Part shown: piece by piece, positions 23,782 to 36,712 of the stretch
How the letters are laid out: each line of letters opens with the position of its first letter
How positions within the stretch are numbered: the stretch's first letter is position 1
Source of the DNA: Rallus limicola
Lineage: Eukaryota; Chordata; Aves; Gruiformes; Rallidae
Assembly: GCA_022605955.1 (NCBI GenBank)
Contig: JAKCOZ010000014.1
Location: 11,600,001-11,664,000 of the forward strand
DNA: 64,000 nucleotides
Direction: 5' to 3'
Translations under genes and position numbers: made by a program
The notes under the pieces: model-generated
Databases searched by the model: none
What the model was told of the DNA's origin: nothing
What the model saw: only the letters and a program-made list of their open reading frames with translations

Positions 23782-26700
23782 GTAGAATTTGACATGTCAT
23801 TTGGAGTTGAAACTGTCTACTTTGGGGGAAGATAGAAGCTCGTTCAAAGTGGCAAACCTAAGATAATTTTCCGTTAACGACATCACATACAAATTTCTAA
23901 CAGAAATTATTGGTTACATTGGCAGTTCACAAAGACCTTAATGGGATTTCTTTCTTTTATGGGTTATCATCAATTCTATCATAACACAAAGTAAGGATAC
24001 TATGATATGAAACTTCATGTACAGGTAAGGTAGTGCTGTGGTGGCCTGAACCTTGGATTTCTTCACAAAACAGTAACTTTCATTGAAGCTTAATTATGAA
24101 CTGAAAATTACATTAATGTCCAAAATACTTTCTTATTATTCAGTCTTCTCTGTTGTTATCTTGGCAGCACAATTTATTTGAGCCCTTTAAATACTTTGAG
24201 GAAGGTTGCCAGCTTTGCAAGTTCCAAAGCATTTCTCACTTCAGTCCTAGTGATCATATAAAATCGCTGATCAGGTGTGTATTTGACCAGGTTAGTCAGT
24301 CTGTGGACGTTCTTCAAGGCAGGAAGGAGGGTAAAAAGTCCATGGAAGTATTGTAACATATCTGTCTTTGTACTGAGAGCAATCCAGAGTTATCACGACG
24401 CTCTAACTTGGGTAGCATTAGCCTGTGAGTTGCCAGGGGGATTAAAGCTCGGGCTTGCATTTGAACATTCTCTCCTGGGAAAATACTCTTGTTTGCACCT
24501 GCTTTATTTCTTGCACTTTGCTTCATAAACAAGATGCTTTCAAAATATAAGTATGCATTTGACTTAAGTCATTTGCTAAAAATAGTGCAAATATTAAAAT
24601 AGCTTTTGCCAAATGAAATTCTTCCTTTTTTTGTGTTCCTAGTAACAGTAGGGAAGAAAAGAGAAAAATGCTTGTTCTTTGGTGTTATTTGTGATGAGAT
24701 AGGATTTCCTGGTATTTATGTATTTGGGAGAAAGGAGGCTTAGAAGAAAAATTCCGTTATCAAGTGTCTGTTAAAACAGAATTGTTTAGCAGAACACTAA
24801 TTATCTATGTGTATTTCTGTCTTGTCTCTCTGTAGACAGTTTTGTTGGCATTTTCCATCTTGCCTTTAGATTCCTACTTTACTCTTTAGATGAAAATTGG
24901 AAAATGTTGTATATTTCCTTGGATTTAAAACAACAAACCACTTTTTTCATGATGTATCTAAATTTCTTAAGGGTTACAAGCCTTCAGATGCCCAAGTCTA
25001 GCCCAATAGTTTTCGTGAGGGATTAATAGTACTCAGTATTCTCTGTATGCTTTCAAAACTAAACACAGGCATATATTTTGCCTCTTCTTATGATGGCTTT
25101 AATAGATTAAATGTTTTTGTAGATGTTTGTTTAAATAGCTTTTCTTGTTATAGCAAACAAAAATCAGTATTCAAGCTATTCATAATGCCAGGAAAGACTA
25201 TGGATTTGTAACATTTTTGAGGCAATGCTGTCATTTTTAACTTTATGGCTATTAGTGTGCTACAGTAGAAGATACTGAGAGCTGGGCTAGGATTCCGCAC
25301 ATGAAAATTCTATTGGTCCTATCAAAACCCATTTTTATCTCAGTTTCATTTAAAATGTTCTACCTAGTTTCATGAAAAGCCAACACTTCAGAATTGTAAA
25401 TGTGATGTAGCATATTCACCTTTGCTAAAACTGAAGTCATTTCTATTTGAATAGTTGTTCTAAAAAGTTGAATTTATACCACTTACGGTAGAGTGGTATA
25501 CTTCTGAGCAATGATTGTACATTTCCTAAAGTAAACTGGTATTTTCATATTAGCTAGCATAAAAATGAACCCATTCTTTCACTGAGACACGCATCTTTTA
25601 TGAGAAAGCCAGGGATTTGTACTTTTATCTGTAATTGTTCTGTCAGTATAGATTTAGTTTTTGATTTAAAAACATGCCAACATGCACCATTTTACATGGG
25701 CAATATCTTTTCTGGTTTTATGCCTTGCCATTCAAGTATCTGATTAACAGATACAATATAAAGGACCATTTCAGTATGCATTAGCTAACAGAGTGATATC
25801 TCTGCTGGTAACTTATAAGTGTATATTTGCCAGCCATTTTACAGTAGATTGTGTTGTTCAGAGACGTGCCCATACTCAGAATTTTAAAGAATGTCTCCTA
25901 GATTTCCTATTTACATCAAAAAAAGAGAAGGTTAATTCAGAGTAGCCTACATTCAGCTACATAAAGGAAAGTAAGTATTAAACCATTTGTGTAACATCTG
26001 TGTTAAGTTTTTTGGGGATTGTTTTTGATCATAGATTGCAGTTTATTGAAACATGCACATGAAGGGTTGTAATCGCTTCTTGAAATTGTGTCTTATTTTT
26101 AGCCTTATATTAAACAAGACAGATACATTGGGGTTTTACAGCAAAAATGCAATGTTTTATATGATATCACTGCTGGGGAAAAGATATTCTACATTAACTT
26201 CTGTCCCAAATTAAGGAATCCTCCATTAAAAAGAAGTCTTAGGCAGTTGTTCAAGTCCCCACTTCCACCAGCTGAATTTAAGGGATTTTCCTAATTTGGG
26301 AGGAGGCTTACAGACACACCCCTGCCCATCCTGCGAAAGGCTTACACAGCCTCTTCCCTTTCTTCTGTGCTATTTATATAGTTAATAATGGTGGGGGTGA
26401 GGGGGTGGAGGGTGTCTGTTGTGGGTTGTTGTTTTTTTTTTAAAAAGAAGGTGATTGGCTTGGTGTTTTCTCTCTGGTATTGCCCCTTTTCACTGCAGAA
26501 TTCAATAGCAGGAGCTCTCTGCAATAACAACATTGGAACAGCTAAGAATCTCTGAAATTACTTGGGATATTTTTGTAGGTAGAAATGCTGCTACTTTAAA
26601 TGTCTGAGACATTAAATCTACAAGAACCCTTTTTCAGTGCCCTACAGAAAAGACGAAAATCACCCATTTGGGGCAGTTCCAGACACCCCTGGGAGGCATG

Positions 26701-29700
26701 TTTATTAAGCTCCCGAGCTGCATTTTGAAGTCAGGATACTTCAGGGGGTATTAAACATTTATTTAGTCATCTAGTTTCAGGCATATGGACTGTGATAATG
26801 GGGACCTTGTAGGTAGTAGAATGCTCCTGCCTTCTGAGCCTGAGAGCTCAAGCCTCAGTCCACATTATCATACCTAGGGCTTCTGATACTGGAGCAAGCA
26901 CAGGTCCCTTGTGATGGGACTGGCTTGAACACTAAGGACAAGTTTCGAGAGAGAAATGTTGAAAGCTTTGAAAGGAATCTCCCTGTTGTTTTGTTGTTGA
27001 GTTTTATTTATAACAAGTCCACGTCTGTTCGGAAAAGCACAATGCAGCATAGTTGGTACTCCTGGCTGGCTATTGTAAATGCACACTTCCCTAATTAGCA
27101 GCTCTATACATGTGAGGGGAAAACAAAATTTGCTATTTAACCGATCCTTAGGTGGTTGCATTATTCTCCACTTCCACCTTGTCTCTTCGCCACCCTGTCA
27201 TCTCAGCTGTACAAGGACTTTCCCTAATTGTTTTCCTTTTTAACATACAAACACTAAATGGCATTTTTGTGAAGCATAGCTTAAGAAATGTGGGTTTAGC
27301 TGCTTTATACATTATCATGAAATATTATGATTTCTCTTTATTTGTCGTCATTTGTGCATAAAAGGGCAGGGTGGAGACTTTCGCTGCTGATTTCTTCTTT
27401 GTGTTTACAGGTGGCTCTTGGCAACATGATTTTTGTGTAAGTTCTTAAAATTTTTGCTGAGATATAGGTACTCCTAATGAAGCTGAACAGCCAAATGATG
27501 CAGGGAAGGAGAAGCTGCAGGATATTCTGCAGCATATGCATTAAGGGCTCAAAAGCACACCTCAGGCGGTTAAAGTCAACGTAGTGTCTGTCTGAACGTC
27601 CTGTGCAAATATTTCTCTTTGGTTCAGTACTATCTTGTGTATCTCTTCACCACACCTCATTGTTTGAAGTAGACAGGCTTATCTCTCAGTTGAACCTGGT
27701 GAACATAAATCAGTGTTGGCATTTCATTTCCCCTAACCTCACTACCAAAAAACCCTCCACATTTGCTTACATGGCTGCTCATATGGGAGGCATTAATTTC
27801 GCCCAGGGTAAGCAGTGCTGTTCCTGATATTTCCCACCCAACAATTTGAAAGCCTGTAAAAGCAGCCACCAAGATGATGAAGAAAGGGAGTAGTGCTGAA
27901 CTGAGAAAAACGAGTTGACAAGTTACAGAAATAATGCTGCCTGAGGTTGAGCCATTAATGAGCAGAAGAAAACAAACCTCATCTAGAAGAAGACCGTCTG
28001 TCACTTTGCATGTTATGCTATGAATATTTAAATGAAAACATAAAAAAGACAGAGCATTTTCCTCTTCTGAAAATCAGAAATGAATAAATGGTGCTGTAGA
28101 TAAACCACGCAAAAAGATGCCACAGTTTTAGAGAAGGTGTTGCGTTGCTAGTTTGACAAAAGAGAAGGAGCAAATGTGGTGGGTACAGGACCTTGGGGAC
28201 AGCACAGGAACCCCAGGACAATGAGAAGAACAGCAGTCTCACAAACTTAATTTTGCTTATTTCCCCTGAAGTGGGAGAATAAAGAAGTGCTGTATCTGGT
28301 TGCTCTAGGGAAGCTTTTCTTGCCCCATTTTTTTCCCCTTTTGTATGTCTGGCTAGAAATTAATTAACATGACTAACATTAGGCGACTATCTCTGCAACT
28401 CACAAAATAAAAAATGATAACATAAAACAAGACATCTCTGACACTGTACTGAACCATTTTGGCAGCTGAAGCTGTGTTTAATCTATAAACAGGTTAGTAA
28501 TATTTAATACTTCAATTTGTACGCTGTGAGATTTTCTTTTGTTCTTTAACAATTCTATATTTAAGATTACCAGGGCTTCAGGCAGAACTGTTTGGGTAGT
28601 AAAGTGATAAACTGACACCAGAATACTGAGCAGAAAAAACCCCATTACGCTAACAGCAGCCAACAGCAGTTAATGGTTTTCAGCTGTTGCAGATCTAATT
28701 GATCTTGTTGCTATAACAGAAAGCAGTTCTCTGTGATTCATATGCTTTCTTACTGGAACATATTCTACTCCCTTGCTGGTTTTAAGCCTCACTAACTCTG
28801 GTTTTTCCTTTTTCTTAAATGCCATTGCTAACAACACATTCTATTTAAAGCTAATATTAGTCAAATAAAAATTCTGTTAGTTTGCTGAGCCTTAAATTTT
28901 TGCTCTTCATTAAAAAGAAAGGCCAATCTACTTAAATTTAGTTGTGCATTTCTTATACTTATTAATCCCCTTCTTTGAAGTGTCACACCCAGGGCTCATT
29001 ATTCTTGATTTATATGTACCTTGAAATCCATATCTGCCATGAATGTATCAGATCTGACTAAAATGACGTAAACGTTTGCCATCAACTGCAGCCCAATGCC
29101 AAAACCTCTTCTCAGTTCTGCATTTGGAGCTTCCTTTGATGTCAACAGGATACAGTGTCTTTTCTGCAGGCCATGGTTTGGATTCTGCCTTCAAGTGCAC
29201 TTTTTTTTTTCTTTATAGCATTTGGAAACTTCTGATGTACTATTTAAATTTTACAGAAGCATTCATTTGAATTATTTCCCTGGAAATTTAGTATTAGTCA
29301 TTATAATGAGGGGGGTGTTGTTGCAATTTTATTTTTTTTTCCAAAAAAGAAACTGGAAAAAATGGGAATTGTGTGAAAATCAAGAGAATTCTGCATTTGT
29401 AGGAGTTTGGCCTTTTCTGAGTGTGTATCAAAGGGGAATTTCCAGTACCAGCCTTAGGTATCTCAATAGAAATTCACACTGTTGATATTGTTCAGAATTC
29501 TTCTTCACTTTGAGACCTGCCTATATTCCTAAGCAGGCAGACTGCTCTACAGAATAACTGCTTGCCAGTTTTGTGTGAAAAGAATCTTGACTCTCAGCAT
29601 GTGCTGTAGCTGCATTGCTGCCTATATTATTTAAGTTAAATATCATCTATTAAGAAACTCGAATCACCTTTCTCTAGGGAAAAAAAAAAGTTTTCTAACT

Positions 29701-31549
29701 GTTTAAGTGTTGGAAAGTCTTATTATATCTCCTGTTCTTTGCCATTAGTTCTTGTAAAGGCATCCATTGTTGCAATGGAAGATAAAATAACATCTGCAGA
29801 CAGGAAAGGAACAGGGAATTTTTTGTTTCTTCCTTTCTTGTTTCTGTTGCTGCGTTGTTCTGATTTGGTTTTTTAAAGGTTGACACAGAGCCCCCTGAGA
29901 ATTTTTAACATATGAGAGTAGATAACCTTGTTCTTTTGTTCACTCATCCCTACCCTGTTCTGATTGCCTGGGGCTGTTTTCTGAATATTCCGTTTCATAT
30001 CCGTTTAACACTTTCTCCATTCTTCTTGCTGCCTTCATTCATCAGTTTGGAATAATGTTATGTCCAATGTATCAGCAGAAAGCATAACAAAGGCCTTCAG
30101 ACATAATCTCATCAGTGCCTCATTGAAGGAAGAGACACTAAGAACAAACCAAGGTTGTGTATGTATAAACACATATGGGGAGAACCCCATTGCAGGAAAA
30201 TGTGCAGGTTCATAGCATAGCATTTCCTTTCCTCCTTTTGCTTATCAGAGACTCACACTTGAAAGATTCTGCTGCTTTTGGCATGATGAGAAGCTCTTAA
30301 CTCCACATGCTGCCCTGTCTGGTGTCCAAGGCATTTCTCACAGGATGGGACATTGTCCCACAGGGTAGTATAGCAACATAGAGCTCGGAGGAAATCGTGG
30401 CTATAAAAGGACATAAGAAACTCCAATACACATAGCTCAACGTCAGAAAAAGTATTTCACTTAAACATTCATGTCCCTTTTTAACCAAAAGACAAGCAAC
30501 ATCTTGTCATCCTGGTTGCAGAATGGACTTTAATGGAAAGCTTATAAAGGAGCATCTTGGCTTATGTGAGGAATGAGCAAAGCCTCGGAAAATTAATTGA
30601 TGCGAAACAAATGATTTCTGAAGACACTCCTAACTATGGAATAAGCAGAGGCTTAACAAATGCCTTTTTCTGAACCGAGTTATTTAATTTTTCCATTCAG
30701 ATACTTTCAGAGAGTGGTGTGAGTTCAACAATTACAGTGTGGGGCAGGGCAGAGAAGCCTACTTAGGAGAAGCATTGCATGTAAATGAAAATGCCCCATT
30801 TCCTTGAACAATGCACATGTACAATTAGGAAAGGCATGTATGCTTTAAAAATTGTGCTGCTCTTAGAGTCACATTTTATATGTGAGCTTTGGAAAATAAC
30901 ATGCTACATTTTAACTTTACATATTAAAACTTTATTGGTAGTATAAGCCTCCTGTTGCTGAGGGGGAAAACAAAAGCACTTACAAGAATTAAACAGTAGA
31001 ATACAAAAAATACACTAATTCATCATCTTTAGGTTTTAGAATGAGACCAGAAGATATTAATAAAATAAGAGTTTCGGGAGACATAAAACTTTACCAAAAA
31101 AAAAGTTAAACTTACCCTGCAAATGACACAACGACAAATAAAGTATACACTAGAAACCAAAGCCATCTGGCAAATTAAGTGAAAATTAATGTTTAAAGAA
31201 AATCTCACTGTGTTTGTAGTGTATTTTCATCCATCTGTGCCCAATTATAAAAGAGTTGTCAAAGAAAGCAAGCCACCGGTGCTTAATTCCAAACTAATCC
31301 AGAAAGCCTGAAAATGTCCATCAGTGCTTTTCTTACAGTTTCTAATCTCTGCAGGTTTCTGATAAGAGCAGCATTAAACTACGGTGTCATGAATCTTGGC
31401 TCTCACATTTGAAACTAACAGAGGTGTACTACCTGTGATCATTTTAGATTAAGGAAATACCATCTTTCAAAAAGCATGCTACAAATAGAATTTATAAAAG
31501 GGGGAAAAAAATCCCTATGTTGGGATCCATTTCTGTCATATGCAGCCAA
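23782..31549. other. Longest unannotated stretch, no gene seen
   Basis: Nearly 7.8 kb without a recognised repeat, exon or RNA gene. A perfect 9-bp hairpin stem, TATACCACT (25475-25483) and AGTGGTATA (25492-25500) with an 8-base loop, is the neatest small structure. G-rich GTGGGGGTGAGGGGGTGG lies at 26391-26408. The longest open frame is 115 codons on the minus strand (27657-28004). It has hydrophobic stretches but no recognisable family. Confidence 0.5.
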
Positions 31550-31782
31550 CGCAGCAATTGCAGCTAACAATAACTCTAAAATAGTCAGCTGTGACCTGAG
31601 AAGATTGCGCTGAAGCGCTGTATTGTACCGCCCGAGTAGGCGGTGTTGGAGAGGTGATGTGCCTTGCACTGTCGCGTTGGGCTCACAGGGCTTTAGAGGC
31701 AGGCACGGTAGTTGAGGTTGTGAATTTGCACATTTCCTGACACTTCACATTGTACGTGCGCTGCAATTTCACACCCTTAGCG
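31550..31782. promoter_or_regulatory. CpG cluster with two short hairpins, candidate regulatory element
   Basis: Twelve CpGs occur in 233 bases: 31550, 31608, 31616, 31629, 31633, 31641, 31673, 31675, 31706, 31755, 31759 and 31781. This is the densest cluster I found outside repeats. Two perfect small inverted repeats sit side by side: GCGC-TGAA-GCGC (31607-31618), and ACCGCC (31627-31632) with GGCGGT (31639-31644) around a 6-base loop. No repeat family or coding frame explains it; a minus-strand frame of 76 codons crosses it without recognisable features. CpG retention suggests an unmethylated or constrained element such as an enhancer or small promoter. It is too short for a classic CpG island. 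Function is inferred. Confidence 0.45.
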
Positions 31783-33936
31783 CAACACACAGCCACTCAT
31801 GGGGACTCACTCAGCATCCTGTGCTTCATAGAGCAGCCATACATTGTCCTCTGCAGAGAAGAGGCAGTTCTCTATTTAAAGGGGAATGAGCTTCTGATTT
31901 CTGTACTGTTAGTTTGGGTCCAAAGATTATTTTTAGGTGCTAACTGTGAATACTGAGCTGTTGGGACTTCTGACTATGCTTGCTGCACAATGGAGTACAT
32001 GGTGCAAAGGGTAGTCCTAGTGAATAGTCTTCCTTGGGTAGGTTATCTTTTGGTCTTTCTCTAGAACAAGCAAGAAGAGAGATACATCTGAAGGGCAACT
32101 TGAGAGAGATGGTGTCTTAAATTAATTGTTCTCCCAAGGTTCTTAATTGAAAAGGGAAAATAGTCTCCATATGCTAAAGTTAACCTTTATGAAACTGCTC
32201 CATAGTGCAATTTAGACCCAACAGTAGGTGCACACCAGAAGATATAGTGAGGAACAAGCATGGAAAAGAGCAATTCATTCCCTTTGACTTCTGTACTTCT
32301 GGATGAGGATTTGATGCTGGAGAAGTGAGTGCCAGCAGGATAGCAGGTAGCAATGTTACCCAACTCTCTTTTTTTGTTTAAATTCTCAAGTACATCCATA
32401 GTTAAGACATGAGCTTGCTTTTGTGTTTGGCTGTTTGGGGGTGTTGGGTTTGGTTTTTTTTGGGAGGGGGACGGCGGGACACAACACGACAGTGTGACAT
32501 GGTTTAGTAAAGGGACGCTTTTATACCCTGGCTTCTTGCTCACAAAAGATTTAGGGGAGCAGTTTGCAGCTGTGATTGGGGAAGAAAAAAGTGAAATGCA
32601 TTAGGAGAGCTGTTGCTCTTCTCCAGCACTGTCAGCCTCCTGGCTTTGTCTCTGAAAGCTGGGCATTTTATTCATTCTCAAAGTCTTTGAACAAATCCTT
32701 GCTGCTGGGGTTCTTCTGGCATGGTCTATATTAGAGTTCAGCCAGGCTTGAACAGTTCACATTTATTGAACATTTACAGTTGTAAAACTTCAAAACTCAG
32801 TTATGTCTGCTTTCTTGGATGGGCCCATATGAATCTGTTGTGCCCACCCCCTTTAAATAATGCACTCAAATTAACCCCTTACACTCTTCTGACAGCAGAC
32901 AACATAAATCAATATTATCAGCTAGGTAAGTATTCATAACATTTACAGACCTCTCAACATCCTTTACATCTAGTACATTAAAATTGTCTGCTCAAACGTA
33001 AACCGTAGTTTGACATGTAATTGGTTTTGGCTGCAGTTCAGGCTTACACAGCCCTTGTAGCTCCTTGGTTGTGTTGGCAGAAGTATTTGTGCAGCCATGC
33101 AGTGAACCAGATCAGGGGCCTGAGCCAAGTTACAGGGAGAGAAAAAAAAAAAAAGGATATTTTTGAGCTAGATCAGTTCCCCTTACTGGCAAATTGGAGG
33201 CAGTGACAAATAAGCAGGGAAAACATGGGAATGAGCGCCAGCGTACCATTGAAATGGAGGCATGTTGGGCCATGTTTTCAATGTAAACTTCCAGTGCAGT
33301 GTAAAAGATTGCTTCATCTAAATACCAACATTAAATGGTAATTGAGGACAGCTCTTTTATTTTCTGAGTAGGAATTGACATCTTGATGTACTGATCTAGA
33401 ATGCAAACCCTGTTTTTTAAACTTGGGACTGTTTAATTCTCTGGTAAAGATTATTATTGCGTTGAAGGGTAGTAAACTTATTGTTATGTTTTATAAATGA
33501 CTGGTAATGCTATTTTAATATTGCAAATTAGATTCTTCTTCAAATGAAAATCCCAAGCATAGCTACAAGGGGATAGATTATACATGTTGTACCTGTGCAT
33601 TCCCATTTACTTCAGTAATGCTGATTAAAATGTAATTTAGGGCAAAAAGTTGTATGAAAAGTTTGTTTAGCTTTTATATACAAAACATTTATTCTTGCCT
33701 GTATTTTAGTACAAGAAGCACTGTCTACGCCTTCATATATGCATTTTATTTTCAAACCCTATAGCGATTTGTGTTGCGCATCTCACTCAGTATTTCCATA
33801 GACATAAGCAATAGTTAAAAAGGAAATCCTGGTGTGGTGGTTTAGAAGTTCTGACATACGATTTCCTTTCCTCTGTGGACCAGCCCCATCTTGAATGTTG
33901 TCGTGAATGTTGCATGTGCCCTATGTGCACTGACGC
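31783..33936. other. Unannotated stretch, no gene seen
   Basis: A 118-codon minus-strand frame (32187-32543) crosses a GT-rich tract at about 32413-32466 that gives it a Pro/Gln-rich stretch, so it is not convincing. An A13 run lies at 33142-33154. Confidence 0.5.
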
Positions 33937-34092
33937 AGGTTTCCCAGAGAGGTTGTGGAAGCCCCCTCCCTGGCAGTGTTTAAGGCCAGGTTAGATGGGA
34001 CTTTGGGCAACCTCATCTAGTAAAGGTGTCCCTGTTCATGGCAGGGGGGTTGGAACTAGATGATTTCTAACCCAAACTGTTGTGTGATACTA
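33937..34092 (+). mobile_element. CR1 LINE 3' fragment, sense
   Basis: Consecutive CR1 3' blocks: TTTCCCAGAGAGGTTGTGGA (33941-33960), CCCTCCCTGGCAGTGTTTAAGG (33963-33984), GCCAGGTTAGATGGGACTTTG, then GCAGGGGGGTTGGAACTAGATG (34042-34063). It ends in a degenerate tail, TTGTGTGATACTAT. The tail is more diverged than in the other sense copies. No ORF2 frame of note remains. Confidence 0.93.
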
Positions 34093-36621
34093 TATGGAAA
34101 CCAAAATTACCTGGCACTTGTTACAATTCAAGTAACATCATCTATATGAAGTGAATCTTGATTTTGTGTAATCACGCCTCAAAAACTTTGAAAGTACTGA
34201 TACTAACCTTACCTGCTGTGCCATTCATATCTTGCCTGTGTCTTATCTGAGGGTCATCAAGCAGCATGTAACATGTCATTGGGATGAAGCGTTCACAGTG
34301 CTGGAGAAATATTGTGGGATTTTAATAATCAGCCTTGAGTAAGCTCTGCTCAGACAAACACTTACTCAGAAGCTGCAGCTCTAAGGCCAATTTAGATTGG
34401 AGGTCCTGGGGTCAGAGAAGTATCTTCTACAAATTCATTTTTCTTTTCCTATTGAGAATCTTAACAGTGTTACAGCTCTTAAGAAAACCTTTTTTTTTCT
34501 CTTTTTTTTCTTTGTAAAATAGGGAAAATACTTCTGCAATGACTTAAAAATTCCTTAAGAGAAGCTTTTCTAAAATAAAGTAACTCTGTCAAGTTTGGCA
34601 TGGTAGTTTCCCATTAGCACACACTGTTTCCAACATGATGCTGCTAGCCTCAGGAACAAGAGATGAAGTATTTCCAGAATAACTCTCACCTATGTGGTGT
34701 TACCAAGAGTATGGCCTGCTCGAAATTCAACCCTTCACAAAAATGTCCCTTCCAAGCCCTGGGAAGGGCTACCAAACATTTACTGTTTTATCATGAATTC
34801 ACCATCCTTTTAAGATGCACTTGGAAAATCAGGAAAGATATTCAAAGTTTTGGTTTTCCTTAAAATTATTACAGATATGAAAAAGCTAATGTTCTGTGAA
34901 GAAAACCCATGGTGGCAATACATCACATGGAGTCTATGCATCATTAGTTCATTCATATAGAAATGAAAGTTTGTACATATGCTATTGATGCTAGGATTTT
35001 TTATATATATATATATAAATCTTATATATATACTTATATGTATATCTATGCATATGTATAGATGTGGAGAGTTTTGTCTTGCATTTCTTTTTTCTTTTCA
35101 GAGGAAGGGGAAGCTAGAACAGATTAGTGCTTCCTGAAAAATAAATAAGAAATTGCTAAAACAGTCACGGTGAAAAATCAAGCCACAGGCAAACTTGTAT
35201 CTTGTACAGTAACATGATATTCTGGTTGTATGCCTGTTTAATATCTTTTAAGCCACCCTTGGGCAGGACCCCACTGTAAACAAGCTGTCGAGTTTGACTT
35301 GGAACATCCTTTTAAAAATAACACTAATAAATAAACATTCTGTCTTCACACATTTTGCTGCCAGGGATTCTCCATTTCTAAACTTACAAGTGTAATGACT
35401 TGTAAAGGTTTTGCGTATTAACTGCAATCTCCTTTTTTCATAAATATGAATTCTTCAGTTTTCATTTGTTTAATCTTGTAAAATTAAAACTTCAATTTTA
35501 TTTTATAATTATGTACTGTCAGTTTAATAAAAGCTTTTATTGAAATCAACTCTGTTAAATTCTTTATCTGGCAGTGCTATATAAATCAATAATAGTAATA
35601 TTAGGTAATAATAAAAGAGGAATACAAGTTTCAGACTTTAAAAAGCTGAAGTGAAGAGCAGCTCAGAGGATATAATTTGCTGTGTACAGCAAAATCTATT
35701 GATTCCACAAAAGCCAGTACAGCCTTGAATTCCTTCTATGACACTTTATCTGTGAACCGTTTGTCTAAATATATCCTATAGCCCTTCTCTGCTACTGTGA
35801 TCTCCTTGTAGCTGCACCCTCTTCCCTGCTAGGTTTCATTTGCTCCAGCATTTGCTGTCCCAGGGCCATGCAGGAGGTTAGAGATCTCTCCCAATTCCTC
35901 ACAGTGTTGCATGAAGATCCCATGAAGAGGAATCTGCAATAGAGGTCAAAGATAAAGGGCTTTTGGAGCTAGACCTAGCTAGGACCACTTCCTGTTTCCC
36001 TGAAAAGGCAAACGGCATTATCCCCCATTGTGTTTTCACAGGTAACCAGATCTTGCCTCCACTCCCAGGTACTTTCATGCAATCAGAGATCTGGCTGGGC
36101 TCTTTCCGTTGTTGTAAGCTCCGTGCATAGCTCAGGCAGGAATTCTTCAATGTGATGTTTTGCTAGGCCTGACTCTGAATTAAAAACATGTTTTCTGAAT
36201 AGCAGGTCCAAGGAGTGTGTTCAATTAGATGAAATTGTGTGCGACCTGAGCAAATTGTTTGAGAGGAAGCACATTTGCTGGACTTCAGAAGCAACAAAAT
36301 TTAACTCCACATTATTTGATAATTTGTTACTGATTTGATCTTGCTTGCTATAATTCTGGATTTTTTTATAATATTTTTTAGCTTTTTTTATTTTTAATTT
36401 CTGCTACTATTTAGCTTTGTTATACATTTTCCCTATGGAGATGATGTATGCAAGTATACACAATGTTGACATCTTTAAATTTCATTGGGACTCTCAGAAT
36501 TCTTGCGTGTGTGGTGCTTTAGGAGATAGATACGCACATTCAAAATTCAGCCTTTGTTTATGAAGGATAAGATGTCTAGTTTTGGAGAAAACCAAAAGAT
36601 TGTCTGGATCCAGGCATGAAG
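34093..36621. other. Unannotated stretch, no gene seen
   Basis: AT-rich. It contains the microsatellite at about 35001-35060. The piece at 35285-35430 has mixed composition and few simple repeats and could be a conserved element, but nothing in it is decisive. Open frames are at most 83 codons (35899-36150, -). Confidence 0.5.
35001..35060. repeat. AT-rich microsatellite
   Basis: Interrupted (TA)n and (ATGTAT)n-like sequence of about 60 bases, rich in TATATA and TATGTATA strings. It is self-complementary and could extrude a cruciform. It is also likely to be length-polymorphic. Confidence 0.9.
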
Positions 36622-36712
36622 GTTGTTGGCCCTGCCTCTGGCCAGGGGGGTTGGAGCTCTATGATCCTTGGTCTGGGTTGGAAGGGATCCCATTCTATGA
36701 TTCTCTGATTGT
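36622..36712 (+). mobile_element. CR1 LINE 3' tail fragment, sense
   Basis: About 90 bases of the extreme CR1 3' end: GGTTGTTGGCCCTGCCTCTGG (36622-36642), CAGGGGGGTTGGAGCTCTATG (36644-36664), GGTTGGAAGGGATCCCATTC (36677-36696) and the ATTCTATGATTCTCTGAT tail. The family segment that follows the 'gatgatcctt' block carries a small rearrangement here. Very short 5'-truncated copies like this are common for CR1. Confidence 0.93.

Noticed and set aside
27657..28004. 115-codon minus-strand frame with hydrophobic stretches
   Set aside because: Membrane-like composition alone is weak and no family is recognisable.
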